NCBI RefSeq assembly: GCF_900290285.1
Contig: NZ_LT985757.1
Span: 7,987-71,986, forward strand
Reading direction: 5' to 3'
Length of the DNA stretch: 64,000 nucleotides
Source of the DNA: Candidatus Centipeda massiliensis
GTDB lineage: Bacteria; Bacillota; Negativicutes; Selenomonadales; Selenomonadaceae
Shown: in pieces, positions 25,726 to 33,944 of the stretch
Position numbering within the stretch: the first letter of the stretch is position 1
Layout: every line of letters starts with the position of its first letter
Translations under genes and position numbers: made by a program
The notes under the pieces: model-generated
Seen by the model: only the letters and a program-made list of their open reading frames with translations
What the model was told of the DNA's origin: nothing
The model's database searches: none

Positions 25726-26679
25726 ATGAGCTTTCCGACCGACAACGTGTGCATTCTGACAGGGAATGCGAATCCGAAGTTGGCAAAGGATATTGCGGAT
25801 CGCATCGGTATACCGCTTTGCGAGGCTTTCGTCGGACAATTCAACAATGGTGAAATCCAGGTCATGATCGAAGAGAGTATTCGCGGAAAGGATATCTTCA
25901 TCATCCAGTCGACGAGTTTTCCTGTGAATGACAATCTCATGGAACTGCTGATTCTCACAGATGCGTGCAAACGTGCATCCGCTCACAGTATTACTGCGGT
26001 TGTTCCATATTATGCTTATGCACGCCAGGATCGCAAAACGCGTGGACGTGAACCGATCTCTGCGAAACTGGTTGCCAATCTCATGACAACGGCGGGGGTG
26101 ACCCGTGTGGTCACGGTCGATCTTCATGCAGGACAGATTCAGGGGTTTTTCGATATTCCCGTGGATCATCTTGCCGCAGCTCCGGTTCTTGCCAGTTATT
26201 TCCGTGACCAGGAGATTGAGGATCTCGTTGTCGTTTCTCCTGATCTCGGCGGTGTTACACGTGCGCGCATCATGGCGGATTTCCTCCATGCACCGATTGC
26301 CATTATCGAGAAGCGTCGTCCGCGTCCTGGCTGCGCAGAGGTTATGAACCTCATCGGTGAGGTTGAGGGCAAGACTGCGCTCCTCATCGATGATATTGTT
26401 GATACGGCAGGTTCTCTCTGTGAGGGGGCAAAGGCTTTGAAGGAACGTGGGGCAAAGCGTGTGCTCGCAGCGTGTTCGCATGCAATCCTAAGCGATCCTG
26501 CAATCGAGCGTCTCAATGCTTCCGTGATTGATCAGCTTGCGATCACCGATTCCATTCCGATTCAGCCGGAGAAGCAGTCCAATAAACTCGTCACACTCTC
26601 TCTCGCACAATCCCTTGCGGATGTTATTGTGCGGATTCAAAGCCATCGTTCGGTGAGTCTGCTTTTCAACCATCATTAA
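25726..26679 (+). CDS. prs: ribose-phosphate pyrophosphokinase
   Basis: A 317-residue class I PRPP synthetase. LTGNANPKLAKDIADRIGIP starts the protein. VTVDLHAGQIQGFFDIPVDH is the signature with divalent-metal ligands. LIDDIVDTAGSL is the PRPP/ribose-5-phosphate loop. It supplies PRPP for purine, pyrimidine, histidine and NAD synthesis. The ATG at 25726 has AGGAGG upstream. A terminator follows. Confidence 0.96.
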   Translation: MSFPTDNVCILTGNANPKLAKDIADRIGIPLCEAFVGQFNNGEIQVMIEESIRGKDIFIIQSTSFPVNDNLMELLILTDACKRASAHSITAVVPYYAYARQDRKTRGREPISAKLVANLMTTAGVTRVVTVDLHAGQIQGFFDIPVDHLAAAPVLASYFRDQEIEDLVVVSPDLGGVTRARIMADFLHAPIAIIEKRRPRPGCAEVMNLIGEVEGKTALLIDDIVDTAGSLCEGAKALKERGAKRVLAACSHAILSDPAIERLNASVIDQLAITDSIPIQPEKQSNKLVTLSLAQSLADVIVRIQSHRSVSLLFNHH

Positions 26680-26702
26680 GCAGCCCCGCAGACAGAGAAA
26701 AA

Positions 26703-26729
26703 GAGGCGTCTAAGGGGCGTCTCTTTTTT
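26703..26729 (+). terminator. rho-independent terminator after prs
   Basis: GAGGCGTC pairs with GGCGTCTC (8 bp with two G-T pairs) around a 5-nt loop, followed by six T. Confidence 0.75.
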
Positions 26730-26731
26730 AT

Positions 26732-26790
26732 GGAAGTACTGATAAATTCAGCTGTGCCAATTTGACGGACTTCATTTTATCAGCGATTTC
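26732..26790 (-). repeat. copy A of the CTGATAA inverted-repeat element (59 bp, internally deleted)
   Basis: Read on the reverse strand it begins GAAATCGCTGATAAAATGAA and continues with GTCC and ATTGGC like copy B. It then jumps to the common right end, CTGAATTTATCAGTACTTCC. It lies between the prs terminator and the flavoprotein gene. Confidence 0.75.
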
Positions 26791-26813
26791 TATATTTTTT
26801 GCAGGAGTACATT

Positions 26814-27674
26814 ATGCACGTCGTCATCATTGGTTCGGGGCCTGCCGGTATCTCCGCCGCACTCTATGCGCGGCGCAGCGGTGCCGATGTGACAGTCGTC
26901 ACGAAGGGGGGAGGCGCACTTGGTAGCGCAGCGTTGATTGAAAACTTTTACGGCTTTCCCGAGCCAATTACGGGGACGGAACTCGAACGACGTGGCATTG
27001 AGGGAGCAACAAGAATCGGTGTTCGCTTCGAGAAGGACGAAGCAATGGCAATTCACATGACAGACGGAGAGCGTGGATTTTGTATTGAGGGTGTGCGACA
27101 ATGTTATGAAGGGGATGCGGTCATTCTTGCGGCAGGTTCTCAGCGTAAAATAATTTCCGTGCCCGGGATTCGTGCGTTCGAGGGGCGTGGTGTTAGTTTT
27201 TGTGCAATCTGTGACGCATTTTTTTACCGTGGAAAAATGGTTGCTGTCATTGGTGCGGGAGACTATGCCCTGCATGAGGCTCAGATTCTACAACCGCACG
27301 TATCGAAAATCTCCATACTGACGAATGGAGCGGAACCGTCCTTTGATACTACGGAGGGTATTTCCGTGGAGAAACGATCCATATCGTGTATTGAGGGGGA
27401 TCGCCGCGTTCGTCAGATTGTCTTTGACGATGGTTCACAGATGCCAGTGGATGGCATCTTTATGGCGATTGGTACGGCAGGAAGTGTGGAGCTTGCACGC
27501 AAGCTGGGCGTAATGCTGCATGAAGGAGCAATTCTTGTGGGAAAAGAAATGGAGACCAATGTCCCGGGTATCTATGCTGCAGGAGACTGCACGGGCGGTC
27601 TCCTGCAAATTGCCAAGGCCGTCTATGAAGGAGCCACGGCTGGACTTGCGGCTGTGCGTTATCTGCGAAAATAA
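26814..27674 (+). CDS. thioredoxin reductase-like FAD/NAD(P)-binding protein
   Basis: A 286-residue flavoprotein of the TrxB family. The FAD-binding Rossmann motif is IIGSGPAGISAALYARRSGA at the N terminus. CAICDAFFYRG keeps the redox pair Cys130/Cys133. VIGAGDYALHEA is the NADPH-binding motif; canonical TrxB has GGGDSA there. GIYAAGDCTGG is the second FAD motif. The shifted NADPH motif and shorter length leave open whether thioredoxin is its partner. A Crp/Fnr regulator follows 34 nt downstream. Confidence 0.82.
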   Translation: MHVVIIGSGPAGISAALYARRSGADVTVVTKGGGALGSAALIENFYGFPEPITGTELERRGIEGATRIGVRFEKDEAMAIHMTDGERGFCIEGVRQCYEGDAVILAAGSQRKIISVPGIRAFEGRGVSFCAICDAFFYRGKMVAVIGAGDYALHEAQILQPHVSKISILTNGAEPSFDTTEGISVEKRSISCIEGDRRVRQIVFDDGSQMPVDGIFMAIGTAGSVELARKLGVMLHEGAILVGKEMETNVPGIYAAGDCTGGLLQIAKAVYEGATAGLAAVRYLRK

Positions 27675-27708
27675 TAAAATGTAGGAAAGAGAAAAAGGGG
27701 GGGTGAAC

Positions 27709-28401
27709 ATGCCGGAGGATGTTGCGGAACGCTGTCATTTTAGAGATTATATCAAGCAATTTGAGCTGTGGAACGCATTGACCGATGCGCAGAGAGAAAA
27801 TCTGATCTCTCATACGCGGTTCAGTTGTTGTGCAAAAGGAGGCTTTGTTTATCGAGGTTCGCTTGCGCAGGCGGGGACGCTTCATATCATTTCCGGATCT
27901 TTGCGTGTTTACATTCTCTCGGAGGAGGGGCGGGAATTTACGCTTTATTTCCTGCGCGATGGAGATGTTGGACTCCTTGCGAGCACCTCATCTCTCGGTT
28001 CGACTTCCTGTGATATTTCGATTGAGGCGGCTCAAAATACTGTATTGTTTATTTCGGATACGGCGGTTGTACGCGGCATTCTGGAGGAAAATATTCTCGT
28101 GCGTGCGCGTGCTTATGAGCATGCAGTCATTCGTCTCTCTGAGATGTTGTGGAAATTTCGGCAGATGATCTTCACTTCGGCAGATCGACGGCTTGCTAAG
28201 TTTCTGCTTGCAGAATCTGCACGCACTGCAGGTGATGAGATTCGCTTGACACATGAGGAAACGGCACAGTATCTTGGCACGGCACGCGAGGTGATCAGTC
28301 GGCTCATCCGTGAATTCAGTCAGGAGGGGTTGGTAAAGACCTCCAGAGGGCGTATTCACATCCTGAATCGTGTCGCGCTGCAGGAGCGCGCAGGCGTCTG
28401 A
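27709..28401 (+). CDS. Crp/Fnr family transcriptional regulator
   Basis: A 230-residue regulator: an N-terminal cyclic-nucleotide-binding-like beta-roll (about residues 15-130) and a C-terminal Crp-type winged helix (RLTHEETAQYLGTAREVISR, then GLVKTSRGRIHIL). Cysteines occur at about 9, 40, 41 and 98, not in the spacing of the FNR [4Fe-4S] cluster; the CC pair could still be redox-active (inference). ATG at 27709 is chosen over GTG 27703 because the AAAGGGGGG ribosome site is better spaced. Linked to the flavoprotein upstream. Confidence 0.87.
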   Translation: MPEDVAERCHFRDYIKQFELWNALTDAQRENLISHTRFSCCAKGGFVYRGSLAQAGTLHIISGSLRVYILSEEGREFTLYFLRDGDVGLLASTSSLGSTSCDISIEAAQNTVLFISDTAVVRGILEENILVRARAYEHAVIRLSEMLWKFRQMIFTSADRRLAKFLLAESARTAGDEIRLTHEETAQYLGTAREVISRLIREFSQEGLVKTSRGRIHILNRVALQERAGV

Positions 28402-28425
28402 TCCCTACTTTCATCGGAGGATTTT

Positions 28426-29124
28426 ATGCTGCTCTATGTTCTTGTCTTTCTTGTCATCTTATTGCTTGTCATTTTATTCCGTTATTTACCGCGGCGTATT
28501 TTTTTCATCTTTATTGCTCTACTTACTGTGCTTGGTGGTATCGTTTTTCAGATGCAGACGGCAGAGCGTGTGCCGGAACAGTTATCAATGGAGCAGCGTT
28601 CCGTCATCGCTCGTGATCAGGAACTCTTTACGCCGTGGTGGGGTACATATCAGAAGCAAATTGCAGAACTAGACCGCAACTGGATGCGCTATCATCAAAT
28701 TCTCACCGATGCGAAGGAAGGTGAGAGTAAGCTTGCGGTTACTTATGCGCGCCTTGTAGAACTTGAGCAGGATATGCAGGAACTACGTGTTCGTATGGAA
28801 CAGAATGTACCGCCGACGGAACTCTCAAATCATATCTATGATCCGATTGTACTTATCATGAGCAAGACGAATGACTATGCAGCTGCCGAACAAAAGGCAA
28901 TCACGCTGACACGCGCGGCAGCAGACCCTACGGCCATGCGGGAGCAGAATCCCGCCATGCAGGCTCGCCTTTTGGAACTTGTTATGCTGCGCGAGTCCCC
29001 TGTGGCACTTTTCATCAGTGATGAGGTCGGTATTATTCGACGCTATTTTGCGCCTGTTTCACCAACACATGAGGATACGGTCGGTGTGGAGGCAGAAAGT
29101 GATGAAAAAGCTCTCGACAAATAA
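28426..29124 (+). CDS. membrane-anchored protein of unknown function
   Basis: A 232-residue protein I do not recognise. The N terminus has two adjacent hydrophobic segments (LLYVLVFLVILLLVILFRYL and FFIFIALLTVLGGIVF), so residues 1-45 are a membrane hairpin or pair. The remainder is soluble, helical and acidic, with possible coiled coil around residues 70-130 (LVELEQDMQELRVRMEQN). GGAGGA precedes the ATG. It may share the Crp/Fnr transcript (24-nt gap). The tRNA-Arg promoter begins in its last codons. Confidence 0.7.
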   Translation: MLLYVLVFLVILLLVILFRYLPRRIFFIFIALLTVLGGIVFQMQTAERVPEQLSMEQRSVIARDQELFTPWWGTYQKQIAELDRNWMRYHQILTDAKEGESKLAVTYARLVELEQDMQELRVRMEQNVPPTELSNHIYDPIVLIMSKTNDYAAAEQKAITLTRAAADPTAMREQNPAMQARLLELVMLRESPVALFISDEVGIIRRYFAPVSPTHEDTVGVEAESDEKALDK

Positions 29125-29142
29125 TATATTTTAAGCTATAAT
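29114..29142 (+). promoter_or_regulatory. promoter of tRNA-Arg
   Basis: TCGACA and TATAAT are separated by 17 nt; the -10 box ends 19 nt before the mature tRNA. Confidence 0.75.
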
Positions 29143-29161
29143 GCACAATGTGTTTTGACGC

Positions 29162-29236
29162 GCGCTCGTAGTCCAGTGGATAGGACGTTAGCCTCCGGAG
29201 CTGAAAGCGTGGGTTCGACTCCCGCCGAGCGCACCA
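29162..29236 (+). tRNA. tRNA-Arg (anticodon CCG)
   Basis: All arms fold: acceptor GCGCTCG with CGAGCGC, D stem GTCC/GGAC, anticodon stem TTAGC/GCTGA around loop CTCCGGA (anticodon CCG, reads CGG), T stem GTGGG/CCCGC around TTCGACT. The discriminator A and CCA are encoded. Confidence 0.96.
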
Positions 29237-29248
29237 TATTGATCGAAT

Positions 29249-29278
29249 GTCCTGTGGATTTTTACACAGGGCTTTTTG
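29249..29278 (+). terminator. terminator after tRNA-Arg
   Basis: CCTGTG pairs with CACAGG around an 8-nt loop, extended by one G-T and one G-C pair at the base, then five T. Confidence 0.75.
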
Positions 29279-29365
29279 TTTGCAAAAAAATGAAAAAGGA
29301 TTTTGATAGAAGGCGCAGAATATCTACTTAAGGAAATTATTGCTTTTTCGTTAGGAGATGAATGA

Positions 29366-32032
29366 ATGACGCGAAAAGAGATGCAGGCAGGCATACGTCC
29401 GGTACTGATGCGCAGCCTGCATTTGAAAAAGAACGCATTTCGGCAATTCTTTTATGAGAGTTCGCTTCACTTCGGTCAGCAAATTGGCAAAGATATTGCG
29501 GAACTCAAGGATGAAACCGCATCGATTGTCAACAAGAAGTATATGTTCTCACTTGCAACGGAGAAGAGCGGTGCACAGACTTTTCTGAAATGGATTGCTG
29601 ACGAGTTTAACGCAGAGGATGTTTCTCATGAACAGGAGGAGCGGCTGCGCCGTCTGGTTGCAGAGTATCCGAAGATCCGATCCTATATCCGTATCGAGGA
29701 AGACCAGCTTCTTTTTGACCATGATCGATTTGCGGAAGATGTGGTAGCCGGGCGATTCAAAGAGACGATCTTCGGTATGACCTTCGATATTCAGAGCGTC
29801 ATAGAGACGGCGATCAATACGGGATCAGTAGCACTTGATTTTTCGATTGAGCCGTTTAAGAAGCAGCTTCTCTATGCGGATCATGTTCGTGCGAACATTC
29901 AGCCGTATGCAGATCGTCTATTGACGGATATGAGCCTCGGGCATTGGGATCTCTACGAGGAGTTGTCCGATGAGGGACGAGAGGACAGTGTATGTCTGCG
30001 TCTGCCGCCGACGGATTTTCTTGTTGCACGTCCACCTCAGTTGGATGTTATCATGAATGGAACCTGCGCCATTGATTTTGGCACGCGCAGCACCGTTGTG
30101 GTCTGTCGGGATCGGGAGCCGCGTCTTCTGCGCATTGGCAAAGGAAACTATGAGAATGAGCCGACCATTCAGGACTATGAGAACCCGACGGCGATCGAGC
30201 TGATTGATATTGAGAAGTTCAAGCAGCTCTATCGTGCACGTGAAGGTCGCCCTTATACAGAATGGGCGCAGGTCACGGCATCCCATCAGGCAGCAGACGC
30301 GATTTTCGAACGTCAGTCCACGGAGGGCATTGCTGTCTACTACTCTGTGTTCAGTGAACTCAAGCGTTGGACACGTGACACGGCGAACTCACCGATCCTG
30401 AAAGACCGGCGCGGATATATTCAGGAAGTGAAACCGTACGCAGAAACACAGCCTCTCGATGCGGGCGGTTTTGATCCCATTGAGATCTATGCGTATTATC
30501 TTGGACTCTACATCAATAATATGCACAGGAACATCTACCTCGACTATATTTTGTCCTTTCCCGTAGGCTATGAGAAGAGTGTGCGGGAACATATTCGTAT
30601 GAGTTTTGAACGAGGTCTGCGCAAGACGCTTCCCAAGGCGTTGCTCGATGACGCGGAAATGATGCGGCGATTCCGGGTATACGATGGTGCAAATGAACCA
30701 GCGGCGTACGCAATCAGCGCACTTGAGGCGTATGGTCTTGAGCCGAAGCGTGTCGGTGAGGAGGTTGCTTACGGCGTATTCGATTTTGGCGGCGGTACGA
30801 CGGATTTCGACTTTGGTGTGGAGTATGTACCAGAAAATGGACGACGCAAATTCGTTATAGAACAATTCGGCTTTGGCAGCGATATGTATCTTGGTGGGGA
30901 GAACATTCTCGAACTCCTCGCATACGAGGTCTTTAAAGACAATCTTGCGGAGATGCGTCTGCACAAAATTACGTTTGCTCTGCCGCCTGAGAGTGAAACC
31001 TTTGCGGGAGCAGAGGCACTCGTGCGTGAAACACGTGATGCAGCATCACATCTAAACAATAAAATTCTTGCCGAGCGACTGCGTCCTTTCTGGGAACGGC
31101 GTGAGGGCTATGAGGAATTTGCTGCAGGAGATCATTTTGATACGAATATCACGCTGTTTTCCTCAGAAAAGACGGGAAATGCGGGGAATCGTGCAGAAAT
31201 CCGCCTTCACATCGATGTGAAGAAGCTCGAGCGTACGCTGGAGACACGCATTCGACGCGGTGTTGAAAACTTTTTCCAAGCAATGGCAGCAGCTTTTAAA
31301 GGTCGTGATGTACGTCAGATACATATCTTTCTTGCCGGAAATTCCTGCAAAGCGCCGATGGTGCGTAAGCTTTTTGATGAATACATAGAGCGCCAGATCA
31401 AAGCACAGCATACGGTGCAGTCCGCGACACAGGGCAAGATTGATACTGCAGAGAAAAAGTCGGATGCTGCTGCTGTAAAGACCGCGATGCAGCGTAAGGA
31501 CGCACCGTTTCTCCTCTACCTCCCACTTGGTATGGAGGATGCAGAAAAGGAATCGAAGGTTCTTCACGACGGCTTTGATCGTCTGCGTACGGGAAAGACT
31601 GGGGTTGCCTTTGGGCTTCTCCGCTGTCGCAAGGGCGGAAAGGATGTCAAGATCATCAACAAGAATGTGGATGAGCATGACGAACTCCTTTTCCCATACT
31701 TTCTTGGCAGCCTGAACGAACGTGGTTGTTTCAATGTGGACATCGATGCGCGTGTTGACTACGGTGAGTGGACGTATTTCACTTATGCGGACGAGGATGA
31801 GTTTGAACTCTACTATACGCAGGAACCTCGTGCGTTGAAAGGCCACATGAAAGCGGCGGAGGTACGGATGGTACGCTGCATGATTGATGCGGATGATGTG
31901 AGTGATGACGATATGGTCGGTATCTATATTCGAAAGCGCTCACCAAATACAATCGAATATACAGTTGCCTCGGAAAAGGGGCTTGCGGCAAAGAGCTATA
32001 AGGGAACGGTATATACGGTTCGTCTGGGCTGA
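29366..32032 (+). CDS. large Hsp70/actin-fold ATPase of unknown function
   Basis: An 888-residue protein with the three nucleotide-binding motifs of the Hsp70/actin/sugar kinase fold: phosphate-1 AIDFGTRSTVVV (Asp237), phosphate-2 VFDFGGGTTDFDF (Asp473) and the adenosine motif HIFLAGNSCKAPM (Gly658). It is not DnaK: about 230 residues precede the ATPase core, and the C-terminal 200 residues do not resemble the DnaK substrate-binding domain. A charged Lys/Ala/Thr linker lies near residues 675-715. There is no signal peptide or membrane segment. TAGGAG precedes the ATG. A comFB-like gene follows 29 nt downstream, probably in the same transcript. SrfB-like proteins are a possible distant relation, which I cannot confirm. 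Confidence 0.75.
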   Translation: MTRKEMQAGIRPVLMRSLHLKKNAFRQFFYESSLHFGQQIGKDIAELKDETASIVNKKYMFSLATEKSGAQTFLKWIADEFNAEDVSHEQEERLRRLVAEYPKIRSYIRIEEDQLLFDHDRFAEDVVAGRFKETIFGMTFDIQSVIETAINTGSVALDFSIEPFKKQLLYADHVRANIQPYADRLLTDMSLGHWDLYEELSDEGREDSVCLRLPPTDFLVARPPQLDVIMNGTCAIDFGTRSTVVVCRDREPRLLRIGKGNYENEPTIQDYENPTAIELIDIEKFKQLYRAREGRPYTEWAQVTASHQAADAIFERQSTEGIAVYYSVFSELKRWTRDTANSPILKDRRGYIQEVKPYAETQPLDAGGFDPIEIYAYYLGLYINNMHRNIYLDYILSFPVGYEKSVREHIRMSFERGLRKTLPKALLDDAEMMRRFRVYDGANEPAAYAISALEAYGLEPKRVGEEVAYGVFDFGGGTTDFDFGVEYVPENGRRKFVIEQFGFGSDMYLGGENILELLAYEVFKDNLAEMRLHKITFALPPESETFAGAEALVRETRDAASHLNNKILAERLRPFWERREGYEEFAAGDHFDTNITLFSSEKTGNAGNRAEIRLHIDVKKLERTLETRIRRGVENFFQAMAAAFKGRDVRQIHIFLAGNSCKAPMVRKLFDEYIERQIKAQHTVQSATQGKIDTAEKKSDAAAVKTAMQRKDAPFLLYLPLGMEDAEKESKVLHDGFDRLRTGKTGVAFGLLRCRKGGKDVKIINKNVDEHDELLFPYFLGSLNERGCFNVDIDARVDYGEWTYFTYADEDEFELYYTQEPRALKGHMKAAEVRMVRCMIDADDVSDDDMVGIYIRKRSPNTIEYTVASEKGLAAKSYKGTVYTVRLG

Positions 32033-32061
32033 TCTGCATCAGATCGGAAAGGAGCGATACG

Positions 32062-32355
32062 ATGTCACACTTGCCTTTTAAGAACTACATGGAGGATGCT
32101 GTCGCGCAAATGCTGGACAGGATAGCGCCACAGTATCCGGACATCTGTATGTGTGACCGTTGTCGTACAGATATGATGATGATTGCTCTGAACAATTTGC
32201 CGCCCCGTTATGTCTCTACGCATAAGGGGAGTGTTCTTCAGCGTGTTCAGGGCATGGAGCTCCAATATGAGGTAGAAGTTTTAACTGAGGTCATGCGTGC
32301 GGTACAGATTGTCGGCGGTCAGCCGCATCATGGGCGCAATGAGGAGGGGATATAA
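32062..32355 (+). CDS. ComFB family late competence protein
   Basis: A 97-residue ComFB-like protein. The core CMCDRCRTDMMMIALNNLPP with the following RYV is the family hallmark; the cysteines bind zinc in Bacillus ComFB. Cyanobacterial homologues are reported to bind c-di-GMP. GAAAGGAG precedes the ATG. It is co-oriented with the Hsp70-like gene. Its stop codon TAA forms the first bases of repeat copy B, so the insertion may have defined the present C terminus. Confidence 0.85.
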   Translation: MSHLPFKNYMEDAVAQMLDRIAPQYPDICMCDRCRTDMMMIALNNLPPRYVSTHKGSVLQRVQGMELQYEVEVLTEVMRAVQIVGGQPHHGRNEEGI

Positions 32356-32402
32356 AGGAATCGCTGATAAAACGAAGTCCATCAGATTGGCGTAGACTTT
32401 TC
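32353..32402 (+). repeat. copy B of the CTGATAA element (left half)
   Basis: Begins TAAAGGAATCGCTGATAAAA and continues ACGAAGTCCATCAGATTGGC, then GTAGACTTTTCG, matching copies A and D. No right end (TTATCAG...TTCC) is found before the terminator at 32435, so it appears truncated. Confidence 0.7.
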
Positions 32403-32434
32403 GTCGCCTCCTAAAATCCTGTATTGTCCACCGG

Positions 32435-32481
32435 GGTACTGTTGTGCAAAGTTTTCCAGCTTTGGGCAACAGTACCTTTTT
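32435..32481 (+). terminator. strong terminator after the Hsp70-like/comFB pair
   Basis: A 17-bp stem (GGTACTGTTGTGCAAAG with CTTTGGGCAACAGTACC, one mismatch and one G-T) around an 8-nt loop, followed by five T. The remaining leader to mdh (323 nt between the two genes in total) holds repeat copy B, this hairpin and the mdh promoter. Confidence 0.85.
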
Positions 32482-32552
32482 ATTATTATGTGATATTCGT
32501 CTCAACTGACCAATAATTTTATGAGAACTTTAAGAACTAATGCGAAAAGTAA

Positions 32553-32581
32553 TTGATTTTTCTGAATGGGAATGTTATAAT
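32553..32581 (+). promoter_or_regulatory. promoter of mdh
   Basis: TTGATT and TATAAT are separated by 17 nt, with TGT before the -10 box (extended -10). The start codon is about 98 nt further on. Confidence 0.78.
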
Positions 32582-32678
32582 GATTTCATAGTTAAGAACT
32601 ATTGGTATATCCCGTTCCGAATCGTGTCACTTATTGCTAGGGATGGGTGACAGGAGAGTTTTTAAGGAGGAAGTACTT

Positions 32679-33629
32679 ATGAAGGTAACTGTTGTTGGTG
32701 CAGGTAACGTAGGCGCAACCGTGGCAAATGTCGTCGCACTCAAGAAATTTGCACAGGAAGTCGTCCTCATTGACATCAAAGAGGGGGTTTCCGAAGGCAA
32801 AGCGATGGACATGATGCAGTGCTCGCACGCACTCAACTTTGACACGACGGTCAAGGGGGTTACGAACGACTATGCTGCTACGGCAAACTCCGATGTTGTC
32901 GTCGTTACTTCCGGTCTGCCGCGCAAGCCTGGCATGACGCGCGAGGAGCTTGTCGGCGTCAATGCCAAGATCGTCAAGAGCGTGGTAGAGCAGGCGCTCA
33001 AGCATTCCCCGAACGCGATCTTCATTATCATCTCCAACCCGATGGATGCAATGACCTATCTGGCACTGAAGTCCACGGGACTGCCGCGCAACCGCGTCAT
33101 CGGCATGGGCGGTATGCTCGACAGTAGCCGCTTCCGCTATTATCTCTCCGAGGCTCTCAATGCGGCAGGGCATCCCGCAACGCCATCCGATGTCGACGGC
33201 ATGGTCATCGGCGGTCACAACGACAAGACGATGGTTCCTCTCGTCAGTATTGCAACGCTTCGCGGAATCCCCGTCACGCAGCTCCTCTCGAAGGAAGTAC
33301 TTGCGGATGTTGTTCAGAAGACGAAGGTCGGCGGTGCAACGCTGACGGGACTTCTCGGCACGTCAGCTTGGTATGCGCCGGGCGCATCCGCAGCAACGCT
33401 GGTTGAGGCCATTGCTCTCGATGCAAAGAAGGTCATCCCGTGCTGTGTTTACCTTGAGGGTGAGTATGGCGAGAAGGAACTCTGCGTCGGCGTTCCCATC
33501 GTGCTCGGCAAGGGCGGCTTCGAAAAGGTCGTCGATGTGAAGCTCGAGGGCGAGGAGAAGGCGAAGTTTGAAGAGAGCGTAGAGGCAGCACGCGCGGTCA
33601 ATGCACAGCTTGGCGACGCACTGAAGTAA
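32679..33629 (+). CDS. mdh: malate dehydrogenase (NAD), LDH-like type
   Basis: A 316-residue member of the LDH/MDH family. VVGAGNVGATVANVV is the NAD-binding glycine motif. SGLPRKPGMTREEL carries the Arg that selects malate/oxaloacetate over lactate. SNPMDAMTYLALKSTG and VIGGHNDKTMVP (catalytic His) complete the active site. It should reduce oxaloacetate to malate in the succinate-propionate branch (inference). AAGGAGG precedes the ATG at 32679. Own promoter and terminator: a single-gene unit. Confidence 0.94.
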   Translation: MKVTVVGAGNVGATVANVVALKKFAQEVVLIDIKEGVSEGKAMDMMQCSHALNFDTTVKGVTNDYAATANSDVVVVTSGLPRKPGMTREELVGVNAKIVKSVVEQALKHSPNAIFIIISNPMDAMTYLALKSTGLPRNRVIGMGGMLDSSRFRYYLSEALNAAGHPATPSDVDGMVIGGHNDKTMVPLVSIATLRGIPVTQLLSKEVLADVVQKTKVGGATLTGLLGTSAWYAPGASAATLVEAIALDAKKVIPCCVYLEGEYGEKELCVGVPIVLGKGGFEKVVDVKLEGEEKAKFEESVEAARAVNAQLGDALK

Positions 33630-33648
33630 TCTCTTTCATTAGTAGCTT

Positions 33649-33685
33649 AAAAGGTCTTTGCAGCAGGTCTGTAAAGACCTTTTTT
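33649..33685 (+). terminator. terminator after mdh
   Basis: AAAAGGTCTTT pairs with AAAGACCTTTT (11 bp) around a 13-nt loop, with the T-run continuing to 33685. Confidence 0.85.
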
Positions 33686-33726
33686 ATTGATCTGACGATA
33701 TTTCTGTATGAAAGGTACATTGCCAC

Positions 33727-33756
33727 TTGACATACCAGCCATATTTCCTCTATAAT
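33727..33756 (+). promoter_or_regulatory. consensus promoter of tRNA-Lys
   Basis: Perfect TTGACA and TATAAT with an 18-nt spacer, ending 25 nt before the tRNA. Confidence 0.88.
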
Positions 33757-33781
33757 AGCAATGCACTTAGGAAGTGTGTAT

Positions 33782-33857
<76 letters not shown>

Positions 33858-33888
33858 TGTGTATTTTATCCGCTTGGCGGTTTTGTCG

Positions 33889-33918
33889 AAAGCAGGTTGG
33901 AACACCAACCTGCTTTTT
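33889..33918 (+). terminator. terminator between tRNA-Lys and surE
   Basis: AGCAGGTTGG pairs perfectly with CCAACCTGCT around AACA, then four more T. It ends 27 nt before the surE start. Confidence 0.85.
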
Positions 33919-33944
33919 GTATATAGAGACTTGGAGGCTCATGC

